From Trametopsis cervina (lineage: Eukaryota > Basidiomycota > Agaricomycetes > Polyporales > Irpicaceae), in assembly GCA_022385755.1 (NCBI GenBank), contig MU278371.1:365814-429813 (forward strand): DNA of 64,000 nucleotides, in the 5' to 3' direction. This document shows positions 43,931-56,262 of this stretch, in pieces. The notes below the pieces were generated by a model. The model saw only the letters and a program-made list of their open reading frames with translations. It had not been told where the DNA came from and searched no databases. Positions within the stretch are counted from its first letter, which is position 1. Every line of letters begins with the position of its first letter. A program made the position numbers and the translations under genes.

Positions 43931-45877
43931 TTAAGACACGGTAGAAAAGGCCCCAGGAATCTTCGAACATGGTTCATCATCATCTTCCTCCATATTCACC
44001 CGACCTTCCAATATGGACATAAAACCCTCCAGTTCTGAGGAAGGGAGATCATCGAAGGAGACGCTCTCTTTCACCAGATCAAGGGCGTTCTTGCCGTTCC
44101 GCGTGCGAGCGTTCCAGTCGATATCCTGGTCGGCCCAGCGCAAGAGTTCTTGCAGGCTTTGATAGCGAGCGTAATAACAGACATAATGTAACACCGCCAT
44201 GCCCCGGTTGTCCCTGGCATTCACATCAGCGCCCGCGTCAAGCATAGGCTTGATAAAGTCCGTGTGTCCCCATCCCACAGCATAGCACAGAGGGGCACCG
44301 GATGATGCATCTTCACCCCTGGCAAGAAGAGGCATTACGTTATCTGGAGACAAGATAGTGGCATATTCTAGTGGCGTGAAAGTGGTTAATGATCGGAACG
44401 CAGAGAACTTGTCGCTAGGTGGTTGGGTGTTGTCTGTTTCCTCTAAGCCCAGCAACTTGTGTACATTCGGGGAACCCTTGCGATCGATATATTCTTCCAT
44501 GGCATCGAGGATATCTATGTCCAAGAGGGAACGGAAGATCTCCATAGAAACGGGACATGTTTTAACAGATGTCGCGAAGTCGCGCCCCGTGCGGGTCAGG
44601 AGGTATTTGTAGGACATGAGGACTAAGTAGTCTTGAGCAGACATACTACGCGTGCGGGGGTACGTGAGATGAGCAGAGCCAACAGCGGTATCAACCCGCT
44701 TACTTTGTAGCAACGGAGAAACCAGCATCAGCACCAGCTTCTACGAGAAAGCGTATCATGTCAAGATTCCTCTCGCAAGGGTCTTGCTGCCACGCCCTGC
44801 AGGCGAACTATCGATCATGCGTTTAGCACAGTATAGAGTATGAGTCGAAGTCATGGCTTACCGTGATAACGGATCCGCCGCCTTCCGTGATATCGTATAC
44901 GGAGGCCTGTCTTCTCAAAAAGAGTTCGCGAACGCCTTCAACGTCTCCACTCCCAACGAGGCGCCAAACGAGAGCATTTCGCGGGACAAGTCGGGGGGTG
45001 CTGACCGAAAGATAGACGGGAAGGCTCGGTGAAGAAAGTTCCAGATGCAGAGCGAGACCCCCTGTGGGTAGAAACCACCGAAGGGGGACCTCGGTGAGCC
45101 AGTCGCCGCGACAGGTTTGTTCGTTGCACCGACTCCAAGAGGACCACGGCGGGTGTAAGACACGTTTAGGAAGGAAGATTTGACCAAAGTAGGGTACGAG
45201 GTACTTGGGTACCAGAGTCCTGAAGGCATATGTATGACACCGGCATTGGCATCCGTCTAAGCACCTCAGCGAGTCGCTTCTCGGAGAGGATCCGATGCGG
45301 TCTTGGCCGAGCCTACGTCTCACACGGTATACCTCTGTTGAGCGGATTGCGGAGACGTTGTCGTGAACTTGTCCCAGTACGGCTGTGACGTGCTGTTGGG
45401 ACCGTCTACACAATATGAATACTTGAATCTGACAAGCCTCAGGGGGTGAAAAGCGACTGACGAGTTTATAAAGGCCATCATGAGGCCGAGAGCGGTCTCA
45501 ATATCCTTTAGCTGCTGATTCACATCGTCGAACTCGCTCTTCTTGAGGAACCATTTCACCTTGTTGATCTTACTCTCGCCGTTCGCGTTACGTGAGAGTT
45601 TCTGTACTTTCTCTGCGAAAGCGTCCACTGACTCCAAAGACTTTTCCACCCGTGTCTGGAGGCGACCAAGATAGGCCAACTCTGGACCGGGAGTAAAATG
45701 CAAGTGGATGTCCGTTCGCTGAATAGCTAAGAGGAGGACTTCAATATCGGCGGAGACGTCCTTGAGGGCCTGCAGGTCATCCGATGCGCCCTTGACGGTG
45801 TCCACCACTTCTTTGACCTTCCCGAAGACGGTGAGCCCGAATGAGACGATGCCGATGATAGCACTGGCAGGGTCCAT
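43931..45877 (-). CDS. Helo-like N-terminal domain protein with ankyrin repeats
   Basis: Minus-strand exons 45877-45462, 45405-44862, 44807-44704, 44645-43931; 592 aa. The first 140 residues (MDPASAIIGIVSFGLTVFGK.., with GASDDLQALKDVSADIEVLL) match the fungal N-terminal domain found in front of NACHT/ankyrin proteins of the HET/STAND type. A middle region holds CLDGCQCRCH and DVEGVRELFLRRQASVYDIT. The C-terminal third has ankyrin units with the canonical words GADVNARDNRGMAVLHYVC and NARTRNGKNALDLV, plus weaker units before them (FTPLEYATILSPDN, GAPLCYAVGWGHTDFI). No NACHT P-loop is present. Proteins of this type are linked in fungi to non-self recognition and innate-immunity-like signalling; here that is inference only. 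Confidence 0.85.
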
Positions 45878-46243
45878 GATCAGTAGCGGTACTGTGTGTT
45901 AACCAGTCCGCGAGGGCGAAGTATAAATAATCTAGCCACCTATAAGACGCAAGAGCTGCATCGCCTTTCCCAGCTATAGGTGCGGGGTGCATTCAACGCA
46001 CGTTTGCAGCTGGTGTGGCTTGGGTGGAAGTTACACTGGATTGAGGTCCGAAAGTTCGCAGGCTATGAACCTAGATTAAAAGATTTCCACCTGGCCATCG
46101 CGGCATTTCAGGGTTGGCATACCCTCGCGAAAATCCGATCACAAAGACTGACTCAACACGAGCTGTACCAAGATGATCAGCCGCTTCAAAATGAGGGAAA
46201 GTAGTAACGGCGTACCCGCGCTGGATCGTCGCTGGATCAGTTC
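45878..46243. other. Promoter side of the Helo-like/ankyrin gene
   Basis: A TATAAATA-like stretch lies at about 45924, roughly 45 bp upstream of the ATG. Nothing else is recognised. Confidence 0.4.
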
Positions 46244-46697
46244 CTAGAATTCGTTATCCACCTCTGCAATATTGAATCTTGGCTCGTTGTTGTTATGAGC
46301 CCAAGCATGCTCTTCGAGAATGATTTCAAAAGGCTTGCTTCGACAGACAATCGGCACAGCATTGCAATGGGGTCGACAGTTGACGATCAGCGACAAAATG
46401 AAGCCTGCGGCATCTGGCCTCCATCCCGTAATACGATACGGAAGCATGAACAGCGAGCCTCTGTGGGAGCCCGATCCGCTTCCGCGCACTGCTTGTTCCA
46501 GCCGCGCCACTGCGGTGTAGACATGAAGGGCTGCGATCTAAAGGGAAGTACAGTGTTTCGTGTGGCCAATGTGGGAAGAATGCAGCTGCATGTGCACTAA
46601 CCTGAGGGGCGGAGACCCAGAAGCACGCCAAAGTGTTGATGCACTGACGGCAGAGTGAGACATTGTATACGGGTAAAGGCGATGTCGGCGAAGCCAC
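46244..46697 (-). pseudogene. Two-exon coding-like fragment, no ATG found
   Basis: Exon-like pieces 46697-46602 and 46537-46244 join in frame over an intron GTTAGT...TTTAG. They give NVSLCRQCINTLACFW, then IAALHVYTAVARLEQAV, GSLFMLPYRITGWRPDA, PIVCRSKPFEIILEEHAW and a stop. Composition and lack of stops over 98 codons suggest real coding sequence. The first exon opens on GTG and the open frame upstream shows no methionine, so either further 5' exons exist or this is a truncated remnant. Family unknown. Confidence 0.4.
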
Positions 46698-47158
46698 CCA
46701 AGCTGCGGTATCTTCAACACAGCAAGTAACCCCTATCCGTGACGCGCGTTAACGGCGTTGTCCTGAGCACTGGGTGTTGAACGTGCCCATCATCTCGGAT
46801 AACCCCGCACGTACAATCCTATGTCCGCACCCCACGTCCGTACAGCTCGCCGCAGAAAACATCTTTCAAACGTGACATGACAAGTGCATGTTGGTATCCA
46901 CACCTGGGATCAGCTGTCTGTCAGTCGCTCTGAGGGGGAGCGAACTGTGTCCATAATACGGTGGTCATGGTTCCTTTGGGTATTTGACCATAATGAAGAC
47001 AGGCGTGCAGACAGACACATGGTTCCTGAAATAAAACATGGTATTGTCACGCAAAAACTGGCAACAGACAATACATACAGCAAAGAGACCCTTGCCACAG
47101 TGATTGCAAGGATCGTGGAACCGAAGGAGAGACGAGGGTATATATAGATACATATATA
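46698..47158. other. Intergenic region, no supported gene
   Basis: An ORF at 46884-47147 on the plus strand shows no recognisable features. The 3' end of DIM1 lies at the right edge, with an AT-rich ATATATAGATACATATATACT-like stretch that probably belongs to its 3' UTR. Confidence 0.45.
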
Positions 47159-48443
<1,285 letters not shown>

Positions 48444-48779
48444 TTCAAGAAACTCGTAAAGGTGCAGCTTTCGGATAAGTTTATGGCGGCAGTACGAGTA
48501 AGAGCGAAAGTATCACGGCACTGGTGTAGATACTGTGTCTGGAGGAAAGTTTGCAACCCTAGGTTAGGGCTCAAGTAAATGGTCATGGGCGTCCGATTCT
48601 GGACCGATCAGCGAACGCCCAAAAGCGGATCATGATCTTCGACGGCAAAGGTGGTCACGATCGGGTGAGTCTCCCTATTCACACGAAGTAATACTGGCCG
48701 CACTTCACTGCAAGATTCCTGATGATTCAGCACGACACACAGCGCATATAAATGCTAGTCGCACTTTAGGTTTGTTGCC
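48444..48779. promoter_or_regulatory. Divergent promoter of DIM1 and the SET-domain gene
   Basis: 336 bp between two start codons. No TATA box at a usual distance is evident, as is common for ribosome-biogenesis genes. Confidence 0.45.
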
Positions 48780-50248
48780 ATGACCAGCGACGAGACCCCC
48801 AAAGTAAGCACGTTCCGGACATGGTTCACCAACAACGGCGGATACATCCACCCCAATGTCGACTTTGAACCAGGTAGGTCGCTTGGGGAAAAGATGGTCG
48901 TTGGGAGCTGACCATCCCGCTCTGATAGTGTCGTCGGGATACAACCTCATTGCAAGAGATTCGATACCGGCAGACAGCGTCATCGTTTCGTGTCCATTTT
49001 CGTTGGCTATCACGCCGGAGTTCGCGAGAAAAGCGTTGATTTCTGTGCTTAACCTGTCCGCGGCGCAGGCAAGTGTGTTACAGAGGTGGAGGGAGCGACA
49101 ACTTGTGTGCACATATATCTGCTTGCACTGGATACTCAACGGATCAAAGTATGTGCATGTACCATCATCCCATCGTCCGTCTAATCGTCTTGCAGTGCCC
49201 CTCCGGAACTGGCTCATAGGCCATATGTTCACATATTACCCACTCCATCTCAACTCTTGACGTCTACCAACTTCACCGGACAGGAACTTGAGCTATTCCG
49301 CGGCACGAACATCTATGGTGCCACCATCGACCGGTTGAACGCATACACGGACGAGTGGAAGCAGTGTGCGACAGACCTACGCGATCTAAGCTTGCCAGTC
49401 GCAGGTGAATACACCTGGGACAGATACCACTGGGCGGCGACCTACCTCACCTCGCGTGCCTTTCCGTCTACGCTGCTGTCGGATAATCCGTCGCTTGTAT
49501 TCCGCCCAGGATCAAATCCTATGCTGCTCCCTGGCATTGATGCACTGAACCACGCTCGGGGACACCCTGTTTCGTGGGAGATATCCCACACGTCATCAAC
49601 GCCCTCTGAGCTAGCTAAATCCTCAATCTCACACATAATTCACAAGGAAACCCCTGCCGGCGACGAGCTGTTCAATAATTACGGGCTCAAACCGAACGCA
49701 GAACTCATCCTCGGATACGGCTTCACGCTCCCGAACAACCCGGACGACACGATCGTGCTCCAGATTGGCGGTCAGCCGCAACGCCCCGGTTACACGCCTG
49801 CAAAGTGGGAGGTCGGGCGGGACGCGAGCGGTGCGGAGCCGGTGTGGGAGGCCGTGAAAGCTGCTGTGAAACAGCAGAATTCGCGAGGGTCTGGGAATGG
49901 CGTCGGAAGTGAAGACATTGAGGAGCCTGAGACGCCGGACGATGTGGATGAGGAGGAGCTATGGGCGACGGAGGTGTTACGGGAAATGGCGGAGGATCTA
50001 CTAAGCCGACTACCCCAAGGTATGATCGATTCGACAGAGGTCAGTAAGACCGTTAGACCCGAGGTGGCAACTATGCTCGAGCATTATGTTGAAGGTGCGC
50101 ATGCTCAACTTGTATCGTGTGTCTCCCACTCATTCTGCTCTTCTCGATAGGGCAGCGCGACATTCTCCACTCGCTAGTGGAATTTGCCACGAAGAAAGAG
50201 CAGATGATTACCGAGCGGGCACAAGACAGAGGAAACGATATCGTTTAG
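48780..50248 (+). CDS. SET-domain protein lysine methyltransferase (Rubisco-LSMT / SETD-like)
   Basis: Exons 48780-48873, 48929-49148, 49196-50094, 50151-50248; 436 aa. It transfers methyl groups from SAM to lysines of non-histone targets such as ribosomal proteins or elongation factors; the target is unknown. The N-terminus FRTWFTNNGGYIHPNV leads into SSGYNLIARDSIPADSVIV, the SET start. The insert region (YHWAATYLTSRAF) is followed by the SET core: PMLLPGIDALNHARG with the NH motif and GDELFNNYGLKPNAELILGY with the catalytic-site tyrosine. A C-terminal helical substrate-binding part contains acidic EEPETPDDVDEEEL. Length and order fit the Rkm/SETD family. Confidence 0.92.
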
Positions 50249-50587
50249 ACTAGATTTCGCCATTAGATGCATCTCAGCAGTACGTACAACGATCTTGTGT
50301 ACCTTTATGTGCTGCAACGTTCTGTATATCACTTGGCTTTGTGCTTTCTCGTTTATACGCCCCATTTGTATTTCTCCTAAATTGCTCAGATACTGTATCC
50401 AAAAAGCCTCTCAAGTCCGCTATACATAGATGTTATCGTCCATAACATATGCTGCACCGTGCACCATTCACAGATGCGCATGAATTTCACGTACTGGCTG
50501 ATACCACGCCAGAAAAATCCCCAGATTAATAGACATCAATAGAATCCACTTCCGTATAGATCATACTAGCGCAGCGTGTCGTCCCGG
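50249..50587. other. Convergent intergenic region (SET gene / SDR-1)
   Basis: This holds two 3' ends and no other feature. Confidence 0.5.
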
Positions 50588-52027
50588 TCAGATAACATCT
50601 TCCCATACACCAATCTCTGACAGAATCGTCTGGGTCGACTTCCAGAGCTCGTCGGCCAGATCCTCTTTGTACACATCCTCGTTCGGGGCCCTCAGGTTTC
50701 TGCGATCCGGATCCAGATATGCACCCCTGTACGCATCGGCATTTTCGCGTACTGTAGGGGACGCCGCGGCAAACACGCTTCCGTAGGACCCCTTCACAGC
50801 GGAGCGGAAGAAGAGGTAGCTGAATAGGATAAAAATTCGGCTGAATATTGCGTTATGCTGTTTTGCGAAATTGATATTGCCATCTGTCACATGACGTACG
50901 TCGTGATTAAAAACTCGCAAGGGAATTTATGGGCATACCTGTATGAACGCCGCCAGGGTCGGAGGCGACGACGATTATTGGAGAGCCTGTTGCTTTTAGC
51001 CGTCGTTGGAGTTCTCTCGTCCAGATCGTCACTGCCAGCTTGGACGATGCTGATACGCAGCGGATGGACCTAAATGAGCTTTGGGACGAATATGCGTGGA
51101 ATCCGTACGCACCGTATCTCGTCAATCTAGGCGTGAATACCTTGGCATATTCCTCATTGAAGTCTTCACGACCCCGAAACCGTTTACCCGCAGGGACCAA
51201 TTTGATGCCAGTTGTGATGACCTGGCCACGCATGAGGATCGTTTGGACAATTACACTGCGTTTTAAAAAGGCCTCACGTTTACGATGCGAACATCTGTAC
51301 CAGTCTCCTCTGCAGTCTTCTCTAGCAGAGGGAGCAGTTTGTGGGTGAATGCAACTGTGCTAAAGTAGCTATAGAAACAGACATTCAATATTTCTATAAC
51401 CTGGTATGAGCGAGTGTATTTACTTCACCAGCACGACATCTTGGATGTCTAATTCAATGCAGTAAGAAACGTCACGCACACAGAGTATCGTTGTGGCACT
51501 GACCATATAAGGCCTTGTTATAGGGGATAAGAGTTCTGGAGGATTCTTATTTACTATATGCACACGCCCTGGGTCGTGTATGACTTACTGTGCGGCATTG
51601 TTCACTGGAATCATTTGAAAAGTTAGCACGCCGCTGGCACAAATCCGAATGTTACCACGCACCTAAGACATCCAATCGCGTCTCCTTGGTCAAAAAGTCC
51701 TCTGCTGCCGCCTTCGCTAGCTTTGGGTCACTAAGGTCGAGGCTGAGATGTCGCACTTCTCCGGAGCCTATTCCCTCCGCCGTGAGTCGCTCAATCGCAG
51801 CTTTTGCCTTGGTCTCATTCCGCGAGCCCATATACACCTTCGCGCCCCTTCTTACGAGGTGCTGTATGGCAGTGAAACCAATCCCTGCACTTCATTACTG
51901 GCGTGAATATGGACGTTGGTTGACATGTCAACATATCAACTTACTTTCCTCCTGTCACGATGATGACTTTACCAGTGAGATCTAGCAAGTCTTTCTCTGG
52001 ATTGAAGCCTGTGGAAAATAAGGGCAT
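50588..52027 (-). CDS. Short-chain dehydrogenase/reductase, copy 1 (SDR-1)
   Basis: Minus-strand exons 52027-51945, 51889-51663, 51604-51589, 51535-51504, 51448-51424, 51368-51278, 51221-51113, 51049-50939, 50883-50588; 329 aa. It is an NAD(P)-dependent oxidoreductase of the extended retinol-dehydrogenase-like type; the substrate is unknown. It has the cofactor motif VTGGNAGIGF, the VNNAA motif, and the active-site YASSK (YxxxK) in RLTRYASSKLAVTIW. The end is EIGVWEDVI. A hydrophobic stretch (RIFILFSYLFFRSA) near residue 265 may touch membranes. Exons of 16, 25 and 32 nt make the gene easy to mis-annotate. Its structure is exon-for-exon identical in length to SDR-2. It is divergent from the FluG-like gene. 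Confidence 0.92.
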
Positions 52028-52661
52028 TGCAGCAAGAGTTTAGTGGTGGTGTTCAAGTGAAATAATGACCGGGCATTGAAGGCGAGCAGATAGCTAACTT
52101 TCTCACCGGAATTCGTACAACCTAACAATATGAACCATCTGATGGCATAGCGACATAACGGACAAGGTTGACGGTCGGTGGGAGAACGCGGGGAAGTGTA
52201 GTCGCCGTCATATATTCAGCGCTAAAATGTGTACAGGCGCGTTTGCTGGAGGCTTATAATGATCTGCAGTACTGTAGAGAAACTACCTAAAGTTCATGTC
52301 ACAGTCACAAGCCCCTTGAACTTGGTCGATTTGAACTTGTGTAACACGTCACAGGCAAGCAAAACCCAGCGCTTGAAGGGCGTCTTTCAAAAATTTGCGC
52401 GCTAACGCGATAAAATTACCATATTAGGGCATGTGAACTTCCAGAATTTTGATGAACTTGCGTCACACGTCACAGCCCATGAACGTTAGGTCGTTTCTCT
52501 ACAGTAGTGTCACACTCTCATCGCATGCTAATCTCAAAACGACATACGATTGACACGATGGAATAGGCCTGGTAAAGCGTCGAGCGATAAGCTATTCGGC
52601 ATGCAAGAGCGTGAACATCAGTCGTATCTCGCTTTGATTCTGCAACGACCACGCAACTGAG
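52028..52661. promoter_or_regulatory. Shared divergent promoter of SDR-1 and the FluG-like gene, with direct repeats
   Basis: 634 bp between start codons. A 24-bp direct repeat, TGAACTTGYGTMACACGTCACAG, occurs at about 52332-52354 and 52453-52475, 121 bp apart. A related GTCACAAGCCCCTTGAACTTG lies just before the first. These are candidate sites for a shared regulator; CACGTCA is a core of bZIP sites. Confidence 0.55.
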
Positions 52662-54097
52662 ATGCCCGCCTCACTGACAGAACTGACGGAGACAGCTCGC
52701 AGGTTTCCTGCCATCGACAACCACGCCCATCCGCTCTTGAAACAGAAACATCGGGATGCGTTCTCCTTTGAAGGCCTCATCTCTGAAGCAACTGGTGATG
52801 CGCTCACACAGGATGCTGTCCATACCCTAGCGTGCTTCAGAGCAACTCTGCAGCTGAGCAAGTTCTTCAACCTCGAAGGAGAGCCGAGCTGGGAAGCGGT
52901 AAAGAAAGCCCGCCAAGCTATGGACTATGGGGCACTGTGTAGTTCCTCCTTTGACAAGTCGCATATCCAATGCATCCTCATCGATGATGGCCTTGGTGGG
53001 TCTTCCGAGTTCGCGGAGGACTACAACTGGCACGACCAATTCATGAAGAGCCCGACAAAGCGCATAGTGCGAGTGGAGATTCTTGCCGAAGTGCGTACCC
53101 AACTATATTCTGGCTTACCACCCTATGACCTATGCTGCCAGGATATTCTCAAAAATGTATATGGTGTGTACACCAACAAACAAGTCTCCCCGCATGGTGT
53201 TTTTGAGCTGTTCGACAAAACCCTCCGCGACGCGCTTGGGAAGGCAGCAATGGATCCCGAGGTTGTTGGTTTCAAGTCCATCGCTTGCTATCGCACTGGC
53301 CTCAATATTACAGTCAATCCCGACATCGCTTCCGTCACCACCTCGGTTTCCGAGCTAGTCCTGGACTATTCAGAGTCGAAACCGCTGCGACTAGAGATAA
53401 AAGATGTCAACGACTGGATTGTCAATCTTACTTTGGAGGTTTCTAGCCAGTGTGGAAAGCCTGGTGAGCATCTGAGTCCACGTTCACCAAGCTACTGACA
53501 TTCATTCGACCTTCAGTCCAGTTCCACACAGGCCTGGGAGACAGCGACATCACGCTCGCACTCTCCTCTCCCTCTCACATGCAGCCTGTCATCAAAGCCT
53601 ACCCAAACGCCAAGATTGTCCTTCTGCACTCTAGCTACCCGTATACCCGCGATGCTGGTTACCTCACAGCTGTCTACCCGAATGTCTACCTCGACTTTGG
53701 CGAGATCTTCCCGTTCTTGAGTGCGGAAGGCCAGATAGGGGTTATCAGACAGGTTCTTGAGTTATGTCCTACGAACAAGATCTTGTGGTCAAGTGAGCGC
53801 TCGATTTATATTGACATTGTATCCAATGTATGACTAACGCTATCGATATTATACAGCGGACGGGCATTGGTGGCCTGAGTCGTACTACCTTGGCACTGTT
53901 CAAGCTCGTGAGGCTCTTCTGAAGGTGAATGCCGCAGGACACTATCTTGGGGTGTTATACTTACAGTATGCGTCCAGGTCCTCGGAGATACAGTGCTTCG
54001 CGAGGAAATGACAGAGGCGCAAGCAGTACAGGTCATCAAGAATGCGCTATTTTACAACGCGAATAGGATATACAATCTGAACCTCACACCACAGTGA
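52662..54097 (+). CDS. FluG-type amidohydrolase (N-terminal half of FluG only)
   Basis: Exons 52662-53090, 53142-53463, 53517-53792, 53857-53924, 53978-54097; 404 aa. It is a TIM-barrel metal-dependent hydrolase of the amidohydrolase-2 class. FluG homologues couple this domain to a glutamine-synthetase-like part, which is absent here. The metal-site motif DNHAHPLL is at residue 19, VVGFKSIACYRTGL in the middle, FHTGLGDSDI, LLHSSYPYTRDAGYL, VYLDFGEIFPFLS and the C-terminal STDGHWWPE. The second intron candidate (53091-53141) is in frame, so a retained version would add 17 residues; the spliced form matches the family better. It sits between two SDR genes. Confidence 0.9.
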
Positions 54098-54538
54098 TCG
54101 CACTATTCATCCACAAACGAGCGTACATCTACAGAAGTCTAGCGTGCAGGAAATAGGGTATTACAGAGAATACAGTTTGTACAACTCAGAATATTTCGTA
54201 ACGACGGTTGAACCCATCTGTTGGCGACTCATGCTTCACTCACAGTCGAGACGGGGCTACTGTGCATGGCGTGGACTATGTCTCAGATAAGTGCGAGATA
54301 TTTCCGTCCTAAGAAAATGACCTTCTAGAAAACGAGATTACTTAGTTAAGAAAGGTGTCGTCCAATCATCTCCCGCAGACATCTCACATCATTCTCCCAC
54401 AGGGCAGCACATGGACCCTGCCCGAGATGGGACCAGCCATAACAGTGCTACAACACAGACGAGTTGTACGCACGTTGCAGATTCTAGTCTTGCCTGTAAA
54501 CTGCCTTGTGTTTGTACAAAGTCTCCCTTCCTCCTACA
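54098..54538 (+). promoter_or_regulatory. Promoter region of SDR-2
   Basis: 441 bp from the FluG-like stop to the SDR-2 start. No clear TATA box and no ORF. Confidence 0.4.
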
Positions 54539-56021
54539 ATGGCGATCTTTTCCGCAGGCTTCAATCCAGAGAAAGATTTACCAGACCTTACTGGCAAAGT
54601 TGTCATCGTCACGGGTGGAAAGTAAGTCATGCGTCAATTCTCGGCATTGAAGTTCGTCAATATTCACGCTTGTAAATGCTATGAAGTGCAGGTATAGGTT
54701 TCACAACCATACAACACCTCGCAAGAAAAGGTGCGAAAGTGTACATGGGCGCTCGGAGCGAGAGCAAGGCCAAAGCTGCGATTGAGCGGCTCTCAGCGGA
54801 GGGGCTGGGCTCCGGAGAAGTACGACATCTTAGCCTCGACCTCAGCGACCCAAGGCTGGCGAAGGCGGCAGCAGAAGATTTCTTGACGAAAGAAACTCGA
54901 CTGGATATCCTCAGTAATCAATAATTTTTATTTGTGCAGAGAGTGACGTACTGACGCTCCGCCGATTGCAGTAAATAATGCTGCTCAGTGAGTAGGATAG
55001 AAACCGATTAATAGCTATGCGCTCAACGGCCCCTCTCCCAGAACTCTCATTCCTTACAACAAGGCTGTACATGGTAACGCACACGACGGACCGTTCGCTA
55101 TTCATGCCCATTCTTATCATATGTATCAGATATCCAAGATGTCATGATAGTGAAGTAAGTGCGTCCTTTGTTTATGTGTTCCTTGAGTGATGCATTAAAA
55201 CTCGTTTCTGTAGTTATTTTAGCGTATTGACGTTTACCCACAAACTTCTTCCGCTTCTGGAGAAGGTCGCAAAGGAACCCGACAGCGATGTTCGCATTAT
55301 AAACGTGAAATGCCACACCTACGATCCAATGTACGGATAATAACTGGTCTCTCAGGTTGCAGCTGTAGGTATCAAACACGTTCCACTAGGAAAACGGTTC
55401 AGAGACCGCCAAGATTTCAATGACGAATATCTCAAATCCTTTATGCCCAAGTTAACGAGATATGGTACGCATTTAACCGGTCCGCCAAATGCGAACATGT
55501 CCTGAGCATCACATTGGCCGAAACCATTCCCAACACCAGCATCATCCAAGCTTGCACTCACAATTTGGACGAAAGAATTGCAACGAAGACTCACGTCAAA
55601 AGGCTCAACAATAATTGTTGTTGCATCAGATCCGGGCAGCGTACACACAGGTATCTGGACACACTTCTAATCTCAGTCTCAAGTTCCACTCAACACGCAC
55701 TGACCACCCTTCTCATTTCGGGTAGACGGCAATATAGCTTTCGCAAAACAACACAACGCGTTTGTCAGCCGAATTTTTATCTTGATCAGCTATCTCTTCT
55801 TCCGTTCCGCCAAAAAAGGCTCCTACGGCAGCGTATTCTCCGCCGCCGCGCCTGTCGTGCGACAAGATGCAGAAGCATACAAGGGCGTGTATTTGGACGC
55901 CAAACGGAGAATTACAAATGCCCCGAACACAGATGTTTACGACGAGGAACTGGCGAAGGAGTTGTGGAACTCGACGCAAGTCATTCTGACAGAAATTGGG
56001 GTGTGGGAAGATGTTATTTGA
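54539..56021 (+). CDS. Short-chain dehydrogenase/reductase, copy 2 (SDR-2)
   Basis: Exons 54539-54621, 54687-54913, 54972-54987, 55042-55073, 55130-55154, 55214-55304, 55356-55464, 55540-55650, 55726-56021; 329 aa. All nine exon lengths equal those of SDR-1. Cofactor motif VTGGNAGIGF, NNAA, active-site YASSK in RLTRYASSK-like context (TRYASSKLALTIW), and the same end EIGVWEDVI. Both genes use the same unusual acceptor, AATGAAG or TATGAAG before TGCAGG, to restore NAGIG. The protein differs from SDR-1 in scattered positions (for example DVVLVN vs DVMIVN), consistent with an older duplication and continued selection. It is transcribed in the same direction as the FluG-like gene. Confidence 0.92.
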
Positions 56022-56262
56022 ACTGAGACTCACTCAAAGGTTGCAGTGAGAGTGTATTTACCGGTGAGTACATGCACCAAGGGCCTTCGGGTTATCATTC
56101 TAATCGGGAAATTGTACATGATCAAAGGCTATGTTGTAGCACGCTCTTCAAGCTGTTGTATACTCCATCAAGAACGCAAAATGAGTTAGATCGTACTCGT
56201 TTATCATACCCACAAGATAAGCGGTAAGTGAATTACTCCCTTTGGGGAGGTTCCCTGGAGCA

